In this document: in pieces, positions 48,668-62,092 of the stretch
Position numbering within the stretch: the first letter of the stretch is position 1
How the letters are laid out: each line of letters opens with the position of its first letter
Assembly (NCBI GenBank): GCA_008711295.1
Contig: VUYV01000180.1
Span: forward strand, 124,001 to 188,000
Source of the DNA: Anarhynchus alexandrinus
Lineage: Eukaryota; Chordata; Aves; Charadriiformes; Charadriidae
Direction of reading: 5' to 3'
DNA: 64,000 nt
Program-made: the position numbers and the translations under genes
The notes under the pieces: generated by a model
What the model saw: the letters and a program-made list of their open reading frames with translations, nothing else
The model's database searches: none
Told to the model about the DNA's origin: nothing

Positions 48668-51600
48668 CTAGAATCAATGGGAAAAATAGAATTTTAAACA
48701 CGGTTATGTTTCTTAATACAGAGAAGCCTTTGTAAATCACTACGTTTCAGTTGAAACCAAAGTTCAGCCTAATCAAGCCTTTAAAATTCTCTTAATCATC
48801 TCATTTTAAAAATCAAACTTCAATGAGCAAAAGTAAGTTTAAAAAGAAAAAATACTAATTGGAAATGCGTGGGGAAAAAAACCAAGTCAGAGTAATTACC
48901 TACACATTCAAGAAATTTTCTGAGCATCTGAAGTTGCACAGAACGTGTTTTGAAGTGCAGTCACTCTGGTTCCCAAGCAAACAGCCATTAAATTGAAGAA
49001 AAACTGTACACTCCAATCACTACATACATATTTCATTATTTAATCAAAGAAATCAAGGAACAGAATATTAATTCACAGAAAAGAAATATTTTAAATGTTT
49101 GGATTTTGTATATGTATCAGATTTACCAAGGGGTAACAACACACAATTGAAAATTAAACTCAGAATTAACAGCATAATNNNNNNNNNNNNNNNNNNNNNN
49201 NNNNNNNNNNNNNNNNNNNNNNNNNNNNNNNNNNNNNNNNNNNNNNNNNNNNNNNNNNNNNNNNNNNNNNNNNNNNNNNNNNNNNNNNNNNNNNNACTGC
49301 ATGAGGTTGGCATTAACAGCATAATAAATACATCAGTACAATTTCAGTCCAGTGTGCAGTAGGAAAGATTTCACAGATATACCCACATGAAAGCTACAAG
49401 TGGAGTAATTAAGCTTCTCAGACTTTAAAGTAGAAACAGCACTACTGAAAAAAATCTGACTGTTCAAGCTTAACACGGCAAAATTTTCCTAAAGGTAGAG
49501 CTCCACAGCAAATCTTCTCCTTGGGGAATTCAGTAAAAATGCTGTCAAGTTTTTCACTTGCAACAGAGTGAAATTCCAATCAAACTGAAATCTAGAAGCA
49601 GCTCTACCATTAGTTTAGATGGACCCAGGAGTCTATGTGTGGGGAAAGCCAATTTGTTGTTTTAAAAAGCATTTTTCCTGTTTTCCTCTTTGAAAAAAAC
49701 TAGACTTGAAAATTTTCTGCTATATGAATCTGAACTGCCTTCAACATCAAAACGTAGTAGTATTCTCTGTCAGCCAATGCATCCTGCTGGTTTTTGCGAT
49801 TTATTATCACCAGACAAAGCCAACTGTCCAAACATTTGTCAGTATCAGCTGACAAGCTAACTGTTGAAGAAATTAGCTTGACCTGATATAGTTTCCTCCC
49901 AGTTTAAGAGACACAGGTATTCCACGGTACAGGTTATTTCTCTTTCAAGGCAGGAGAAGTAATTGGATTTCATTGTGGTTAGAATGCAGCACCATATTAT
50001 TACAGTAGCAGGAAAAATACTTCACTTTTGAAATGATTATTGTGAGGGCACTCAGTTGAAATACCTTATTCAGTTTGTATGTTCTAACACTAATTTGACA
50101 TAGCAGTTCTCAAAAAATAGCCCATAAATCCCTGGGATTCCAGAGAACAGAAGTAATAAAACCCAAACCTATCTATCAGTGAGCTTTAAGTTCTACAGAA
50201 GTTCCTCAGTGGAAAACTTTTACAGGTCCACAAGCAGGAAAAGGTTGAAGAAGCACCAACATATAGCAGAAGCTTCTAATTACTGACACAAGGGGGGGAA
50301 AGGTGAATACCAAGAATCAGTAAGTATCTGTAATCTGTAAGTAACACTGACTTACAGCCACCAAAAATCCCTTTCATTGAAAGTTGTATCCTACATACAA
50401 AATACCGAAAGGTGTTAATTTAATCAGGAGTAAAACAATGTATTTGCAAACTACAGACGCTCACTAAGCGTTTCTTAGTAATTCCTAAATCTGCAAGTTG
50501 ACAGCTTTACCTCTGTCATTACAACTACTGAATCTCCATCCCTCAGCATCTGAAATCATACTGTATAGCAGTACTTTCATTTTTCTTAAACAGATACCTT
50601 CCTGTAAGGACAAAACATCCTGAACTAAAACACCTACTTGTGCATCCATGAACACAAGATCATTCTATTCACTACCTTAACCGTTGCCATATGAAATTCA
50701 CAGCACATTCAGAAGGACCTCCACCTTAGACAAACCAACAGTGCCCCGAGGAAAAGCTTTCTCTCTCCAACCGTACATAAACCAGTGAGAGACAATGTTC
50801 ACAGTAACACACTTCAAGCCCTGAACGCTCAAGGCACAGTTTCCACCTTAAAACGCCCATGAGCAAAGGACAAAGAAGCAAAAGTTGCTGTAGAAGAATC
50901 TGGCCTTCAGCTTAAATATGCTGTCTTTTATCAATAACAAGTAACTGAATTATTCATACAAATTTCTAAGGAAGAATTAGAGTGACACTGACAACTAAGC
51001 GAATATTGTGTTTGCTTGATAACATTAACGTTCCCTCCACCCCAAACTATCTCAACATCCAAATTTTGACCCTTCTGTTTTTCTATATAGTCAAACTCTC
51101 GGTTCAGTGCTGTTCTTCAGACTTCAAGCAGTCTAAAGCTCTGTAATTTATTCAAAGACACTAGCAAACGACCTTATTTCTAAGAGATTAGAGCAGACTG
51201 TTGGATCTTAAGAAGAGTGACTGTGGAAGCAACTAGTCTTCAAACCAGCAGTGATACCCAACTTTCCATCACCCAGCTCAGCAGAAGCTCCTACCATGGT
51301 CAATTTAAGAACATAGCTACTAAGTATTCTGCAAGAGTGGAACAGTATCTTCAAATCGTTGTTTACAGTACTAAAAGACAGGTTTACCTTACTGACCTGT
51401 ACATGACTCTATAGTCAACCTCACTTCCCTCTGTAGCAAACAGGTATCAGTAGGCACTTCACAAGCATACATCAACTGTAGTCAGTAGCAAGGCTCTAGA
51501 AAGCAACTAATCCTATCGTGACATAAGCACCTAAAATGAATAAAACAAACCATCCTCTGGAGGTATCTACCCTCTCTCCCCTGACAGGAGAGAGGAAACC

Positions 51601-51700
51601 AGATGACTTGCTTACACTGTACACCTAATTTTCACAGAATTTAAACCGTTGTTAATCCCAGCCTTTGTATTATGCAGACATTTGTTCAAGTCTCTCTTAC
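48668..51700 (-). other. ARHGEF7: ARHGEF7 intron containing an assembly gap
   Basis: About 3 kb with GTAAGAG donor and TTCTAG acceptor. It includes 117 Ns at 49179-49295. The rest is AT-rich unique sequence. Confidence 0.88.
49165..49325. repeat. Direct repeat flanking a 117-base assembly gap
   Basis: The 14-mer ATTAACAGCATAAT occurs at 49165-49178 directly before the Ns (49179-49295) and again at 49312-49325 after them. It suggests an unresolved tandem repeat, or an overlap the assembler failed to merge. Confidence 0.8.
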
Positions 51701-51794
51701 TTTTTCTCAGTGCAAACTCTTCATCTGATGGCTTCCGTTCTGGCTTGCGTTTGGGAAGCAGCTTTTTCATGGTTTTAGGGCTTTTACTGAGATC
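51701..51794 (-). CDS. ARHGEF7: ARHGEF7 exon: basic linker
   Basis: A 94-base exon beginning [20 protein letters not shown] and ending EEFALRK plus one base. The acceptor is CCTCACAG|GAT and the donor GAAAAA|GTAAGAG. The Lys/Arg-rich stretch is the strongly basic part of the linker after the PH domain, conserved between PIX paralogues. Mammalian beta-PIX has Ser or Val where this bird has Leu (EEFALRKS). Confidence 0.96.
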
Positions 51795-53273
51795 CTGTGA
51801 GGGGAAAATAAAAATAAAAAGGCATAGAGCTTCTCTACAATATTTCAAAGTTTAACTTTGAAGATGCGTACAGGAGTTACTAACTAAAAATCTTTTAACA
51901 GCACCAAAATTCAGTCTACTAATATTTTTTGGCACATCTGATTTGCCTGAACTGGCTGATTTACTCTCTACCCTTCCTCCAACTATACACAAAGTCAGAT
52001 ATTTCATCTGTTCTATTAACAGAAATATACAGAAAAGCTGCTGCAAAAACATGCAGGCTGTTTGGGAGCTAGAGCAAAGGGAAGAGGCAGGCATACATTA
52101 ACACAGGGTTTTTTCCTTAATTTTTGAAGAGACAACCCATTTCACTTTTCTACTTAGAAGCAGGTAAAAAAAGACCTAACAAGGAAGTTTGACAGGTAGT
52201 ATACTCTTTAAAGCCAGAATCTGTAAATGTGTAGGTCTGCTCTTACAAAGCTCTACAGAAAAAAAAAATACAGCAACAAATACAGCATTTCTGCTCAAAA
52301 TGTGGTCATGCTAATTTACAGTAACAATGCTAGGTTACAGGAACAAAAGGAATATACTGGTCTACCCCTTACCTTAAGGATACAAGACATCCTCTATAAA
52401 AATACAGAACAAGAAAGTAAGCCAACATCTCATGCTTGCAGAATCAAATGTTCTTACGCATAACTGCATGATTCTTTCTGGGCCCTGTTGCTTCACACTA
52501 AATTAGCTTCGTAAGAACTCATGACAAAGATACTGAAACAGGCAATATCACCAAGCCACAGAGCATTCAGTATTCTCCTGCTTACATACATGCAGACTTC
52601 CAACGCAAATCTAACATTTCCTTACTATTTAAAAAAACACAAAATGTAGTGGCAGGACCAAATTAACCTACAGCTACCACCTTTCTGTGGTTAAAACCAC
52701 CACATTTTATTTCTCTTGGAACAGATTCCTGATTCATATCATATGCTAATTAAAACCTACAGCAGCATCTTAAAATGGAAGTGTTTTTTTTTTTGCGAAC
52801 AGTAACATTGGCCATCAGATGCTTTTGAGTACAAAAACATTACATGTATTTTGACAGTTGCTGTTACCTAGTAACAGTGGTAAATACTGAGGAACCACGA
52901 GTCAATTATACCTTGCAGTGTGCTTAACAAATAACTTTGCAATAAGCCTGGATGATCAACTTAACAAAGGAATTGCTAGTTTTAAAAATAAATAAATAAA
53001 TTCTTATTTAGCATACAAAGAAGTGGAAGCACTTGGGGGAGGGGGTGGAAGCCTCTCCTAACAAGCCTTAGTATTTTCTCAGCTGCCAAGACTATATCCC
53101 TGTTTGAAATAAACAGCATTCACTAGTCCACTACCATTAATTCAGCATTGGCTGTTAAATCATGTTTATATAAAAGCATGCACCAAACTGTAAAATGGTA
53201 GTGTGTAAAAAAGAAAGTTAAACTTCCCATTGTAGACCTGCTACAGTCATTTTTCTTGGCTGCTGCATCTCAC
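51795..53273 (-). other. ARHGEF7: ARHGEF7 intron
   Basis: 1.48 kb with GTGAGATG donor and CCTCACAG acceptor; no repeat recognised. Confidence 0.9.
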
Positions 53274-53498
53274 CTCTTTATAACAAAGAGCTGCTGAAGG
53301 CCGTAATGGAGGTGCAGGTCGTAAGCAGCTCAGACTCCAAGGCTTGGGGGTTTTCGGAGGTTCCAGAGGTCCCCAGTTTATCGTGGTATGTGGAGTCCCA
53401 TGATGTGACGGATGAGGGAGAGTGTGGTATGCAGGAGTCAGTGGTATTGGCTTGCTGTCTGAATGCTTGCTGGAGGGTGTTACTGGATGGGAAGGAAG
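53274..53498 (-). CDS. ARHGEF7: ARHGEF7 exon: proline-rich linker
   Basis: A 225-base, phase 0-0 exon (75 codons) from [12 protein letters not shown] to PSAALCYKE. It is rich in Pro, His and Ser, with [20 protein letters not shown] and [10 protein letters not shown], possible SH3-binding stretches. Acceptor TTTGACAG|CTT, donor AAAGAG|GTGAG. Being a multiple of three, it could be skipped without shifting the frame. Position between the PH domain and the basic linker is the normal order for beta-PIX. Confidence 0.96.
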
Positions 53499-54165
53499 CT
53501 GTCAAAGACACAGAGGTGATGGGAAGGGAAAGAAAGCATATTATCATAATAAAGACATACTATCAGCAAGGATTGGTGAAATAATCTCATTCGCTATCTA
53601 GTGCCTCTGTTTATTACAGCTGACCTTTGAAAGTTTTGACATTAAGTTATTATTTGGAAAAATGAAGCTTAAGAAATTTTTATCGTCTACCACAGACAGA
53701 GCACTCACTAAAAGAACAGCTACGAGCAGCCCTGCTCCCACTTCTCTCACCACTGAGGGTGGAGCTAAATTTAGATCCATTCATAACCAACAACTCAAAT
53801 GCAGTACCCAAAATAAGGTACTTAAGGAAATTGTTTCTACACAGCCTGTCAAGTGTATCACCAATTAAAACCTACTGTTCTAAGTATACTTAAAAGATGA
53901 TGAGGTATTACTTGGTCAAAATAGAAAAAGTAATGATAACAAAATTTCTTTTACCCCGTTAAAATATTACACCAAGATCTAAGCATTTTATTCTTTGTTC
54001 ACACACTTAAAAACAGAATGATCTTTTGACCCATTAAACTACACTCATAACATTCAGTTCTCGTTACTAGTGGCTAAAAAAATGCTTTACGTGGTGGTAT
54101 ATTTGCCAGACAACCTAATTCTGCATACGCTGCTCATTTACTTCAATCCAGAAGCTACTTCTTAC
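53499..54165 (-). other. ARHGEF7: ARHGEF7 intron
   Basis: 667 bases with GTAAGAAG donor and TTTGACAG acceptor; nothing else seen. Confidence 0.9.
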
Positions 54166-54305
54166 TGTGTGAGATGGCACAGAGTGAGGTTTAATGGTGG
54201 GATTCCCAACAGTTGTGACTTTGGTTTGCTTCTGCAGATGATCCACCCATTCATGCAAATCTTGCTGGTTGTTACAAGACACTAGTATCCTTTCAATCAT
54301 ATTTC
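54166..54305 (-). CDS. ARHGEF7: ARHGEF7 exon: end of the PH domain
   Basis: A 140-base exon reading NMIERILVSCNNQQDLHEWV, then DHLQKQTK and VGNPTIKPHSVPSHT. The DLHEWVDHLQKQ piece is the C-terminal alpha helix of the PH fold with its near-invariant Trp. The following residues begin the Pro/Ser-rich linker. Acceptor CACCTAG|GA, donor CACACA|GTAAGAA. The bird has Asn-Met where mammals have Ser-Met at the start. Confidence 0.97.
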
Positions 54306-55705
54306 CTAGGTGATAGAACACAGAAGATGTAGCAAACCACAGAAAAACAACTTAGTCAATCTGACATGATCATAAAGACACTAATTTCCTAAAACATTAT
54401 ATCCCCTAAGTACTAAGCAAAAATTTTAACCTGTATTTTCAGTAAAACAGCATCTCACTTTTCCAGGTTGTGAGAGATACTTCTTCCACACATTTGTTCC
54501 TGTGCCAAGCACAGGAGTTCTACCTTTTTTCCCCACCTATAATAATTAAAGACAACCTTTAATGATAAGAAATAGATGTAGGAGACAGGCTTATCTAGTA
54601 GCCTTACGCTTCTCCATCTTCCCCAGGAAAGCCAGCATATAGCCTAAAATGTCATTCTTGAGTCTGTAAGCTACAACATAGGAAAAGTTATAAAATACAG
54701 TTTACTGATCTTCTCTCTGAAAAAGGCATAAAGTTGGTCTGAATCTAATATTAAAGCTGAGGCAAAAGTCACTTGGGAAACGAGCAGGAAGATTAACCAA
54801 AGACTACTGTAATTCCTTCAGTTAACTCCATTTTAACCTGTCACACTCCTCATCTGAGGTCAGCTTCATAACTATTATCTCAGAAAAACATGCACCATCA
54901 ACAGCTTTTTCCCCTCTGCCTCATAGCACTGACGTGTGATACTGCCAGCCACTTGAGAGGGTCAAAATTACTTTACTTAAATGCAACCAGATTGGTGGCA
55001 GAATTGATCCAGGAAATGAATGAAAGTATAAAGCTCCACCATGTGGACCCTGCTCCCACTGTCCTTTAAATCCCCAAGGAAATAAGGTACATGCTGAAAC
55101 AAATAATTTAACACACTGAAATTACCCAATGTAAGCACAACGGCAATCATCATTAGCAAAGACGCTAAAGATCTCTCAAGAAAGAGGTGGACCATTTTTA
55201 GAAGAAAGCTCTTGCTTAAAGGTCTTCCAGAGCCTCTGGAATTTCTCTTCTTCCAGTGAGTAGCACACCTGGAACTGCTTCATTATAAAGGACTTCCTCC
55301 GAGGCTACTGCCTCCATTCATTAAAATACTGAATTTGGGGATGAATCTCATGCAAACAGTTTGTTAACTGCTTAAGACAAAAAGTAAAAAGCAGCTTTCA
55401 AATGAGGCTCTGGGTAGCTGCCTTACAAAACTTGTATAACAACAGGATGGTTGAGGCTGGAATGCACCTCTGTAGGTCATCCACCCCCGACCTGCTGAAG
55501 CAGAGACACCTACAGAACCGTGGCCCAGAACCGTGGCCAGACAGCTTTTGGTATCTCCAAGGATGAAGATACTCCAGGAAACCTGTGCCAGTGCTTGGTC
55601 ACCCTCACAATGAAAAAGTTTTTATTTCTGTTCAGATACAGCAATTTATGTTTGAAATAACCTATCATGGAGTAAGTAGTAAATAAAACTATTTATGGCC
55701 AATAC
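54306..55705 (-). other. ARHGEF7: ARHGEF7 intron with an old CR1 insertion
   Basis: 1.4 kb with GTATTGG donor and CACCTAG acceptor. It contains a diverged CR1 3' fragment at 55436-55645; the rest is unique. Confidence 0.88.
55436..55645 (-). mobile_element. Diverged CR1 LINE 3' fragment in an ARHGEF7 intron
   Basis: Recognisable from 'aggatggttgaggctggaatgcacctctgtaggtcatccaccc' at the 3' end and 'ggaaacctgtgccagtgcttggtcaccctcacaatgaaaaagttttt' further in. It is in the same orientation as the host gene. A local duplication (AGAACCGTGGCC twice near 55515-55542) is visible. Only CR1 copy I see inside the gene. Confidence 0.85.
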
Positions 55706-55784
55706 CTGATATTTCAAATGCATTTTTATGGTTTTCACTGTCTTCTAGCTTTGCAATAGTCATTCCTGTCGTTGGCAGTTTTCC
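55706..55784 (-). CDS. ARHGEF7: ARHGEF7 exon: PH domain middle
   Basis: A 79-base exon (26 codons plus one base) reading GKLPTTGMTIAKLEDSENHK then NAFEIS. Acceptor is a long T run ending TTTAG|GGA, donor TCAG|GTATTGG. It covers central beta strands of the PH domain. The trailing G pairs with GA of the next exon to make Gly. Confidence 0.97.
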
Positions 55785-58700
55785 CTAAAAAAAAAAACAG
55801 TAACACTTAAGTTAAATCCGAAACACATATAGAAATATTACCAAGTAAAGAATATATAAACTTCAAGCTCTGAACAAAGACATACACAGTCAATTGGCAG
55901 ACACACACACACTGATGGGTTTGAAAACATTTAAAAAACCACACAAACACCTCATATTGGAAATTTTTAATATGCCCAACTTCTGCAAATGACACCTGTG
56001 ACTTCAATGAATCTATTTCATACCTATGCAGGCTATGAAATCCATACAAATAAAATAGTGGTCATCCATCAGAGCCTCTTGGAACAGAGACCTTCAGGGT
56101 CATCCAATATGACATGACTAGAGGCAATGGTGGGTGACTCATCTTTAAGCACACTGGCAAACTGGCTGATTAGCTCTCAAAATAAGGTTTGTGGTACAAG
56201 TAAATTTAGAAAGGAAGATTTCACTAAACAAATGCATCAATCATTTACTGAAGATTTATGTCTCTAATAACCCCACTATTAAATTCACTCACAGAAATAT
56301 TTGGGGAAAGAAAACAAAAGCAGTAAAAACACCTTTAAATTTGTAATGGTTCAGAACATCATAATTATTTTGCAGAAGATAACCTCTCATTTTAAACCCA
56401 GTCAAGCTGAAAAAAAAAAAAGAAGTCAGTTTAGGATAACTTTTTGACCCTTTAGAAACACAGAAGAATAAATAAGACTGAATATTTTCAGGATGAAAGG
56501 ATTTACCAAAAATACAACTTTTCTTAAAGTTCTTTAAGATAGATCCTGTATTCTCCTGCACAGAAACTCTATTCAGCACATGCTGGCAAAAGTGCAAATA
56601 CTATGTACTGTGGAATTTTGGCTCCAATGGAGGGAAAAAAAACCCACAATTTTTTTTTTCTTTTTTTTCCTTTTTCTTTCCTAATGACTGCAGAATGGAC
56701 AAAGGTTTCTTAGAAGCTTGGAAACTAGAAATCATTTGGTATTCTGTATGCACAGGGCATGCTCAAGCCCAAGATGCCAAAGAGAAAGGAAGAGTTTTCT
56801 TGCAACAGCTTCCCCACTGAAGGAAAAACATGGTGGCGTCATGTACTACAAAGCAGCCTAAAATTCTCTCTTCTGTTTTTCCGTATTTGCTGGTTCATGA
56901 ATCACACAGCATACAGCCACACAGAGAGGTGCAAGAACTGCTGACATAGGTGAAAAGGGAATACGAGGATACACAAGGCAAAAGACTGGTGACAGAGAAC
57001 AAAGATCACCTGAGCCACATGGAGAGAAAAAGTATGAAGTCAGCAAAACACAGAGAAAATGGAACTGAACTCATGAATCATGTACATTCCAACAAAACTG
57101 CAAAGCCATCCTGTAAAGTATGGTTTCTCTGCCCCTTGTGACTTCAGTTTACCACTGCTAAAAGTCCTCCTAATTAGCTCATGCGGCAGGTATCAGCACT
57201 ATCAACCAGAACATCTGAAGTCTGTTGGTAACTGGAATATTCAGAAATACAGGGAGGGTGTAGTGTAAGATGCAGACTCCAGTGGCATCATTTCCATGGG
57301 AATGGCTGAGGGAGCTGCATCATCTTCTGCCTGTATCCACCCCAGTTCTGAGACAAGAACTTCAGAAGAAGAGTCCAGGCAGCCCACGTTACACAATCCA
57401 GACGGACACAAAGAGCAATGAAATAATTTTGCCTTGTTGCGAGTACATAGTCATTAATATTTGAGATGTTCTCAGTGTTGGGAAAATCATATGAGAGATT
57501 ATAAGGAAATTAAGAGTTTTGCATTCACCAGAGGGTTGGGCAGCAAACATTAAGTTGGGCTCTGGCTGTGAGCAGAAGCTGAAGACAAATGCACAGAAAA
57601 TTGTTTATTTACTGAACAATGCTGTGCACCTGGCAGACAAGGTGAGAGAGAGGAGAAAGAAATGTGATGTACAAAGGGAGAGTAAAACCAAGCCTGACAG
57701 ATTCATTGCTTATTTCACATTGTTTGTTAACACACTATTATTTCCAGTCAGTTGCCTTTGTAACCAGTACACAAGAGTTGTTCTTCCACCAGAAATTCTG
57801 GATATGCCACTTGAGATACAGAGGTCACCTGCCCTTTCTAATATCTTTTTTCCATCCATGTTAGGATAAAGCACTGGCCAAAAATTCTGACGAGCAGCAT
57901 AATGCAAAGAGAAACTTGATGGTGCGTTTGAACCACCTAATGCAACACAGTCTCAGACAAATGCAAGTACTACCATGGCAGGTAAGATAGAAATTAAAAA
58001 AATAATTTTGGAATTCAATTGCTCTAAAAAAAAGTCATAATCAAAACTGGTCCTATTTTACCACAAACCAGGACACTGTGTGACTGGATGTAGCCAATCC
58101 CATAGGAACCCTGAATGACTGCTCCAGCATTCCCTCACAGCAGACAAATCACCGCTCATGAGAAGGAACAAACTGCCCAAGAGCCTGATTTATCAAACCA
58201 CATACAGCAGGTGAAATCTCAGGCTTCTTTTAGAACTTCTGGTGTTTTAATGTGGTGTTTGTAAATGACAGCATTCAGTCAGGGAACTTGCTTGAGAGCT
58301 CAAAGACCGTATCTACCAGCAGCAAGTCATGGATTTCTGAAGTGAAACACCTGGTCCTAAAGACCTGAAGGCCACATTGTATGCATTTCAGGGAGTGTTA
58401 CACTTGGGCTGGGGCCACAGACTGAATGCCAGTTCATGTACTTGACCTGCTTCAGTAGTTGTAGCAGTTTAAGTGCACTTTTGGAGCATGCCTTCCAGCT
58501 CAGCTTCATTCAGAGGGATTCCAGTCTATGAGCCCTGAAACTACTTCTACACTATGACTCAAAAATCACTAAGCAGGGAAAACTAGAAGATTCGTTTCAA
58601 AAGTGCTCTGCTCATTCAAAGATAAAACACTATTATAGACGCAGCTAAAGAAACAGAGGCAAGCTTAGGAGTGCTGTGTAGTTTTGGTAAGACTTGAGCA

Positions 58701-59051
58701 GCAGTCGGATGAGCACTAACAAACCTATACATCAGGTACATGGGGGGGGGAATAAAAATAATATTCCTATGTAGATCTAAAAAGCTACCGATACTTCCTC
58801 TCATTAGCTACTAACAAGGTGAAAAAAACCCTTGCTGATAGTAACCACTAAAAAAAATAAAAATAAATCATACCGAGGCTTCTAGCCCAGAATTTTATAA
58901 CACAGACAACCCATTCCTATTGCAGAAACTACTTTTTATCTTTATAAAGGAAGGATTGTTAAAATTCTGCAAAGTTTTCTATGAAATACTATTTAGAAAA
59001 AAAAAACACCCCTCAACACGTTTATGTACATATGTACATGAATTACTTTAC
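55785..59051 (-). other. ARHGEF7: ARHGEF7 intron
   Basis: About 3.3 kb with GTAAAG donor and T-rich acceptor. Pyrimidine-rich tracts occur at 56645-56685. Several short open frames (for example 57519-57869 plus) show no family signal. Confidence 0.88.
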
Positions 59052-59138
59052 CTGATAGATAAACCCACTCATTCTCGGGCTGGCAGACAACATCAGCAAA
59101 ATGTTAGGGAAGAGAAGAAGATACCTTTCATTCTTTTC
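59052..59138 (-). CDS. ARHGEF7: ARHGEF7 exon: PH domain strands
   Basis: An 87-base phase 0-0 exon reading [20 protein letters not shown] then PRMSGFIYQ. The alternating hydrophobic run [14 protein letters not shown] is a typical PH-domain beta hairpin. Acceptor TTATAAG|GAA, donor TATCAG|GTAAAG. Human beta-PIX has Val for the Ile of PNILL. PH domains of Dbl-family factors sit directly after the DH domain and tune exchange and membrane binding. Confidence 0.97.
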
Positions 59139-61017
59139 CTTATAAAAAAAAGAAAATGAAGAAGTAAATATAACACCACAAGCCCTCTAGCCCCTTTTTC
59201 TGTTTTGTATTATTAAAAACTACCATCAATGTTACAACTCCATAATTACTCCACAAATATTTGCTCCTGGCAAAATTAACTCTCCATTTTAATTACAGGA
59301 AAAAAAAAGCCTGTATTATTTAATTTTTTATTTGAAAAGTGCTAGTAACACCAGCCAATACTTCTTCCTGGAGAGTACAGCCTAATATTTTAAAACAGAA
59401 ATTTTACAGTCTGGGTGAAATACTGACCTTATTTAATATAGTAACAACTGTTTAGCTGATTGCAGCAAAGCCAAAATTACCCATGGGATATACTTCTTAA
59501 TATAATTTAGGTGGATGCTGTTACAGTCATGTCAAGACCGTGGTCTCTCAAATTGGAGAGATCGGATTTTTTAATGATGTTGGATTATGCCCCAAAGTAG
59601 AAAAAGAATATAAAAAAAAGTAAAAATGCTTATATTTGCAACAAAACCACTCATTACTTTCTTTTGGGTTTTATTTGCTGGTTTCACTTATGAAGTTGTC
59701 CTTTGTGGTTGTTTCGGGAGTATTTTTATGGAAGGAGGAGAATGTTTACTCTTAAATCTACCACTACAGACAAACAACAAAGAGGATCATTAAGATATGT
59801 TTTAATTTTAATGCCAAAACAAATATATCCATTGACAAAGCCACCATCCCAATGTCAAGCATCTTTGCAAAACAATCCAAGTCCTTCCCAAGTTTTAATG
59901 TTTCTATCTGTTTTTCAGTAAACATTTACAAATGTCTAGATCATTTAAAAAAGATAAAACCAAAACCAATTGCTTTTGCACAAATTAAGCTTTTGTGTAT
60001 CTAGTCAAAAAGCTGTAATGCTATGCAGAAACTTCTAAAAGTCCATTACATTTGACATTTTAGCTCATGATAAGAGTGGAGGATGGTGTGGTGTTTTGTT
60101 TTTAAGACTACAAGAGACCTGACTGCAGAAGATGCACTATCAGCTCTACTGAATCTTACTGATTTATTTTAACGCCTAACAAAATATCTGACAGAAAAAT
60201 ATCAGGTGACCAATTTTTTAAATATTCAGTTGCATAAATGCTTTCTTCTTTCCTCATATTTATGGACATCTTTGTTCTAAGGGAGGAAACTGACTGAATG
60301 AGGTTGCAATTCAGAAGCCCCCACCAGGTTCAAAGCTTCATTGATTTTACATGGGAACAACTGACAGTGAAAACATGTCAGTAATCCCTGTAACATTTTC
60401 TTTCTGTTAGCACTTGCTTCTAAGATTATTTTAACAATATTTCTGGTAGGACAACCTTTTCTTTGTGTGTTTTGTTTGTCTGGTTTGTTTTTAAAAAGAT
60501 CACCCCAGACTCTGCAGTGTCACCTTCAACTTTCTAATGTCTCTTCGTATTCTATTTCTCCAAAACCACTTGGTTCTCAAGCTTGTATTTCAAAATTTAC
60601 TACTTGAGCAAAGTGCCCAAAACAGTGAGAAAAAAGTGTGCCTCAAACACCTTACAATACAAAACCTGAAAGCTTTTATTATTTAAAACATGCTGTAACA
60701 ACTGCTATGTAAAATGATCCTGCAACATGGGAAAATCTTGTTTATTATGCACTTAGAAAACAATCCTGCAAAATCATCTTACAATGTATAACTGCTATAT
60801 TTGGTTACATTCCAATAAGTTTTACACATGAGACCGCCCATCCTCAAGGAAATTTATTTCACGTTTTACAATAAAAGCCTTAAATTAGTAGAAAAAGATT
60901 TCAGTCTCAATTAGTATCTCTGAAGCATTCCGTTTATTTCTGCTGCATAATGATTATAATTATTTTTTTTTTCAAAATTGAAAGAAAGACCAACAGTAAA
61001 GATGAGAAGGACATTAC
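59139..61017 (-). other. ARHGEF7: ARHGEF7 intron
   Basis: 1.9 kb with GTAATG donor and TATAAG acceptor; AT-rich, no repeat recognised. Confidence 0.88.
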
Positions 61018-61164
61018 CTCACTTCCAGCACACTGAATCATGACCTGGGACATGTAAATCACATTGCCAAGTGTTTTAATATCCTCTCCCTCCCAACAAC
61101 GGATAGCTTCCGTCAGTATTTGTAGTTCAAGTTCTTTCCGTTTCCGTACTTCTTGACATTGTGC
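61018..61164 (-). CDS. ARHGEF7: ARHGEF7 exon: DH end, linker and PH start
   Basis: A 147-base phase 0-0 exon (49 codons) reading [20 protein letters not shown], then [15 protein letters not shown] and QCAGSE. The basic helix VRKRKELE ends the DH helical bundle; the W-E-G-E-D turn leads into the first PH strands. Acceptor TTTGTTAG|GCA, donor AGTGAG|GTAAT. Differences from the mammalian protein, as I recall it, are conservative except Cys for Asn in IRCWEG. Confidence 0.97.
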
Positions 61165-62092
61165 CTAACAAAGATAGGGAAAAATACCATTTCTGTCAAC
61201 TCTATCAAATTTGGAGCAGGTTAAGGGTAGAAATACCACTAGAGTTGCATTTACTGTTTTGCCTGGAGTACACAGAAGACAGCACCTAACTGGAAGCATT
61301 TTCATATAAAGGACTATTACCAGTATTTCTTCTAAAGCTAGTTTTGCTAACTTAACTATTGCTTTTCCTTTCAATACACTGACTTCAATTACTGTTCCAA
61401 ATTCATAGTCATAGTCCTGTTTCTGAAATTTCTCCCTCCTTTACTTTTTAAATTTTTGTACTTCCAACAAAAAATGGCTAGGCTTAGCAGAAGACTAACA
61501 CAGCTATCACGAATACAACAAAGCATCTTTCTTCAGTAAAAAAAAGCTGTGCTGTGCAAACTGTGTGTACAACCTTGTGCTCCTAATTTTATTAAATGTC
61601 TCCAACCTGCTCTACTAGCTGTACTCCCGCTCATCTCATTTTATTTTTTCTCAACAAGAATTGTTTCCTCTCATTAGTAAAGCAACCAACAGAATGGGAT
61701 CCCCAAACCTCTTCTGAACAAAGACAACACTATATTTCTTCTTTAAAAAAATAAAAAATGCCAGGTTACCACCAGCACACACTCCTAACAGGAAACACAA
61801 AGTGTTCTTCAGAACACTTGTTGCTAGTAGAAAGGGAGATGAAGTGTGAGAGAGCAGACCAAGAGGTGCAGAATGCTTGCGTGGCTCTTGCATGAATAGC
61901 CTATTTGCTATAACTCCCCAGCAAGTTACCATCCTTAGGCTCTCCCCACAAACAGCATCAGTTTCCAGGCTTTCAAAAATTCCTTATATGAACATTTACA
62001 AAAAACCTTCACTTTTTTAAAGCAACACAGGGGGGTGAAATTAGAAAACACTCTACTTAAAATAAATTATCTATTTTTTTAATCAGTCTTAC
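61165..62092 (-). other. ARHGEF7: ARHGEF7 intron
   Basis: 928 bases with GTAAGACTG donor and TTGTTAG acceptor; nothing else seen. Confidence 0.9.
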
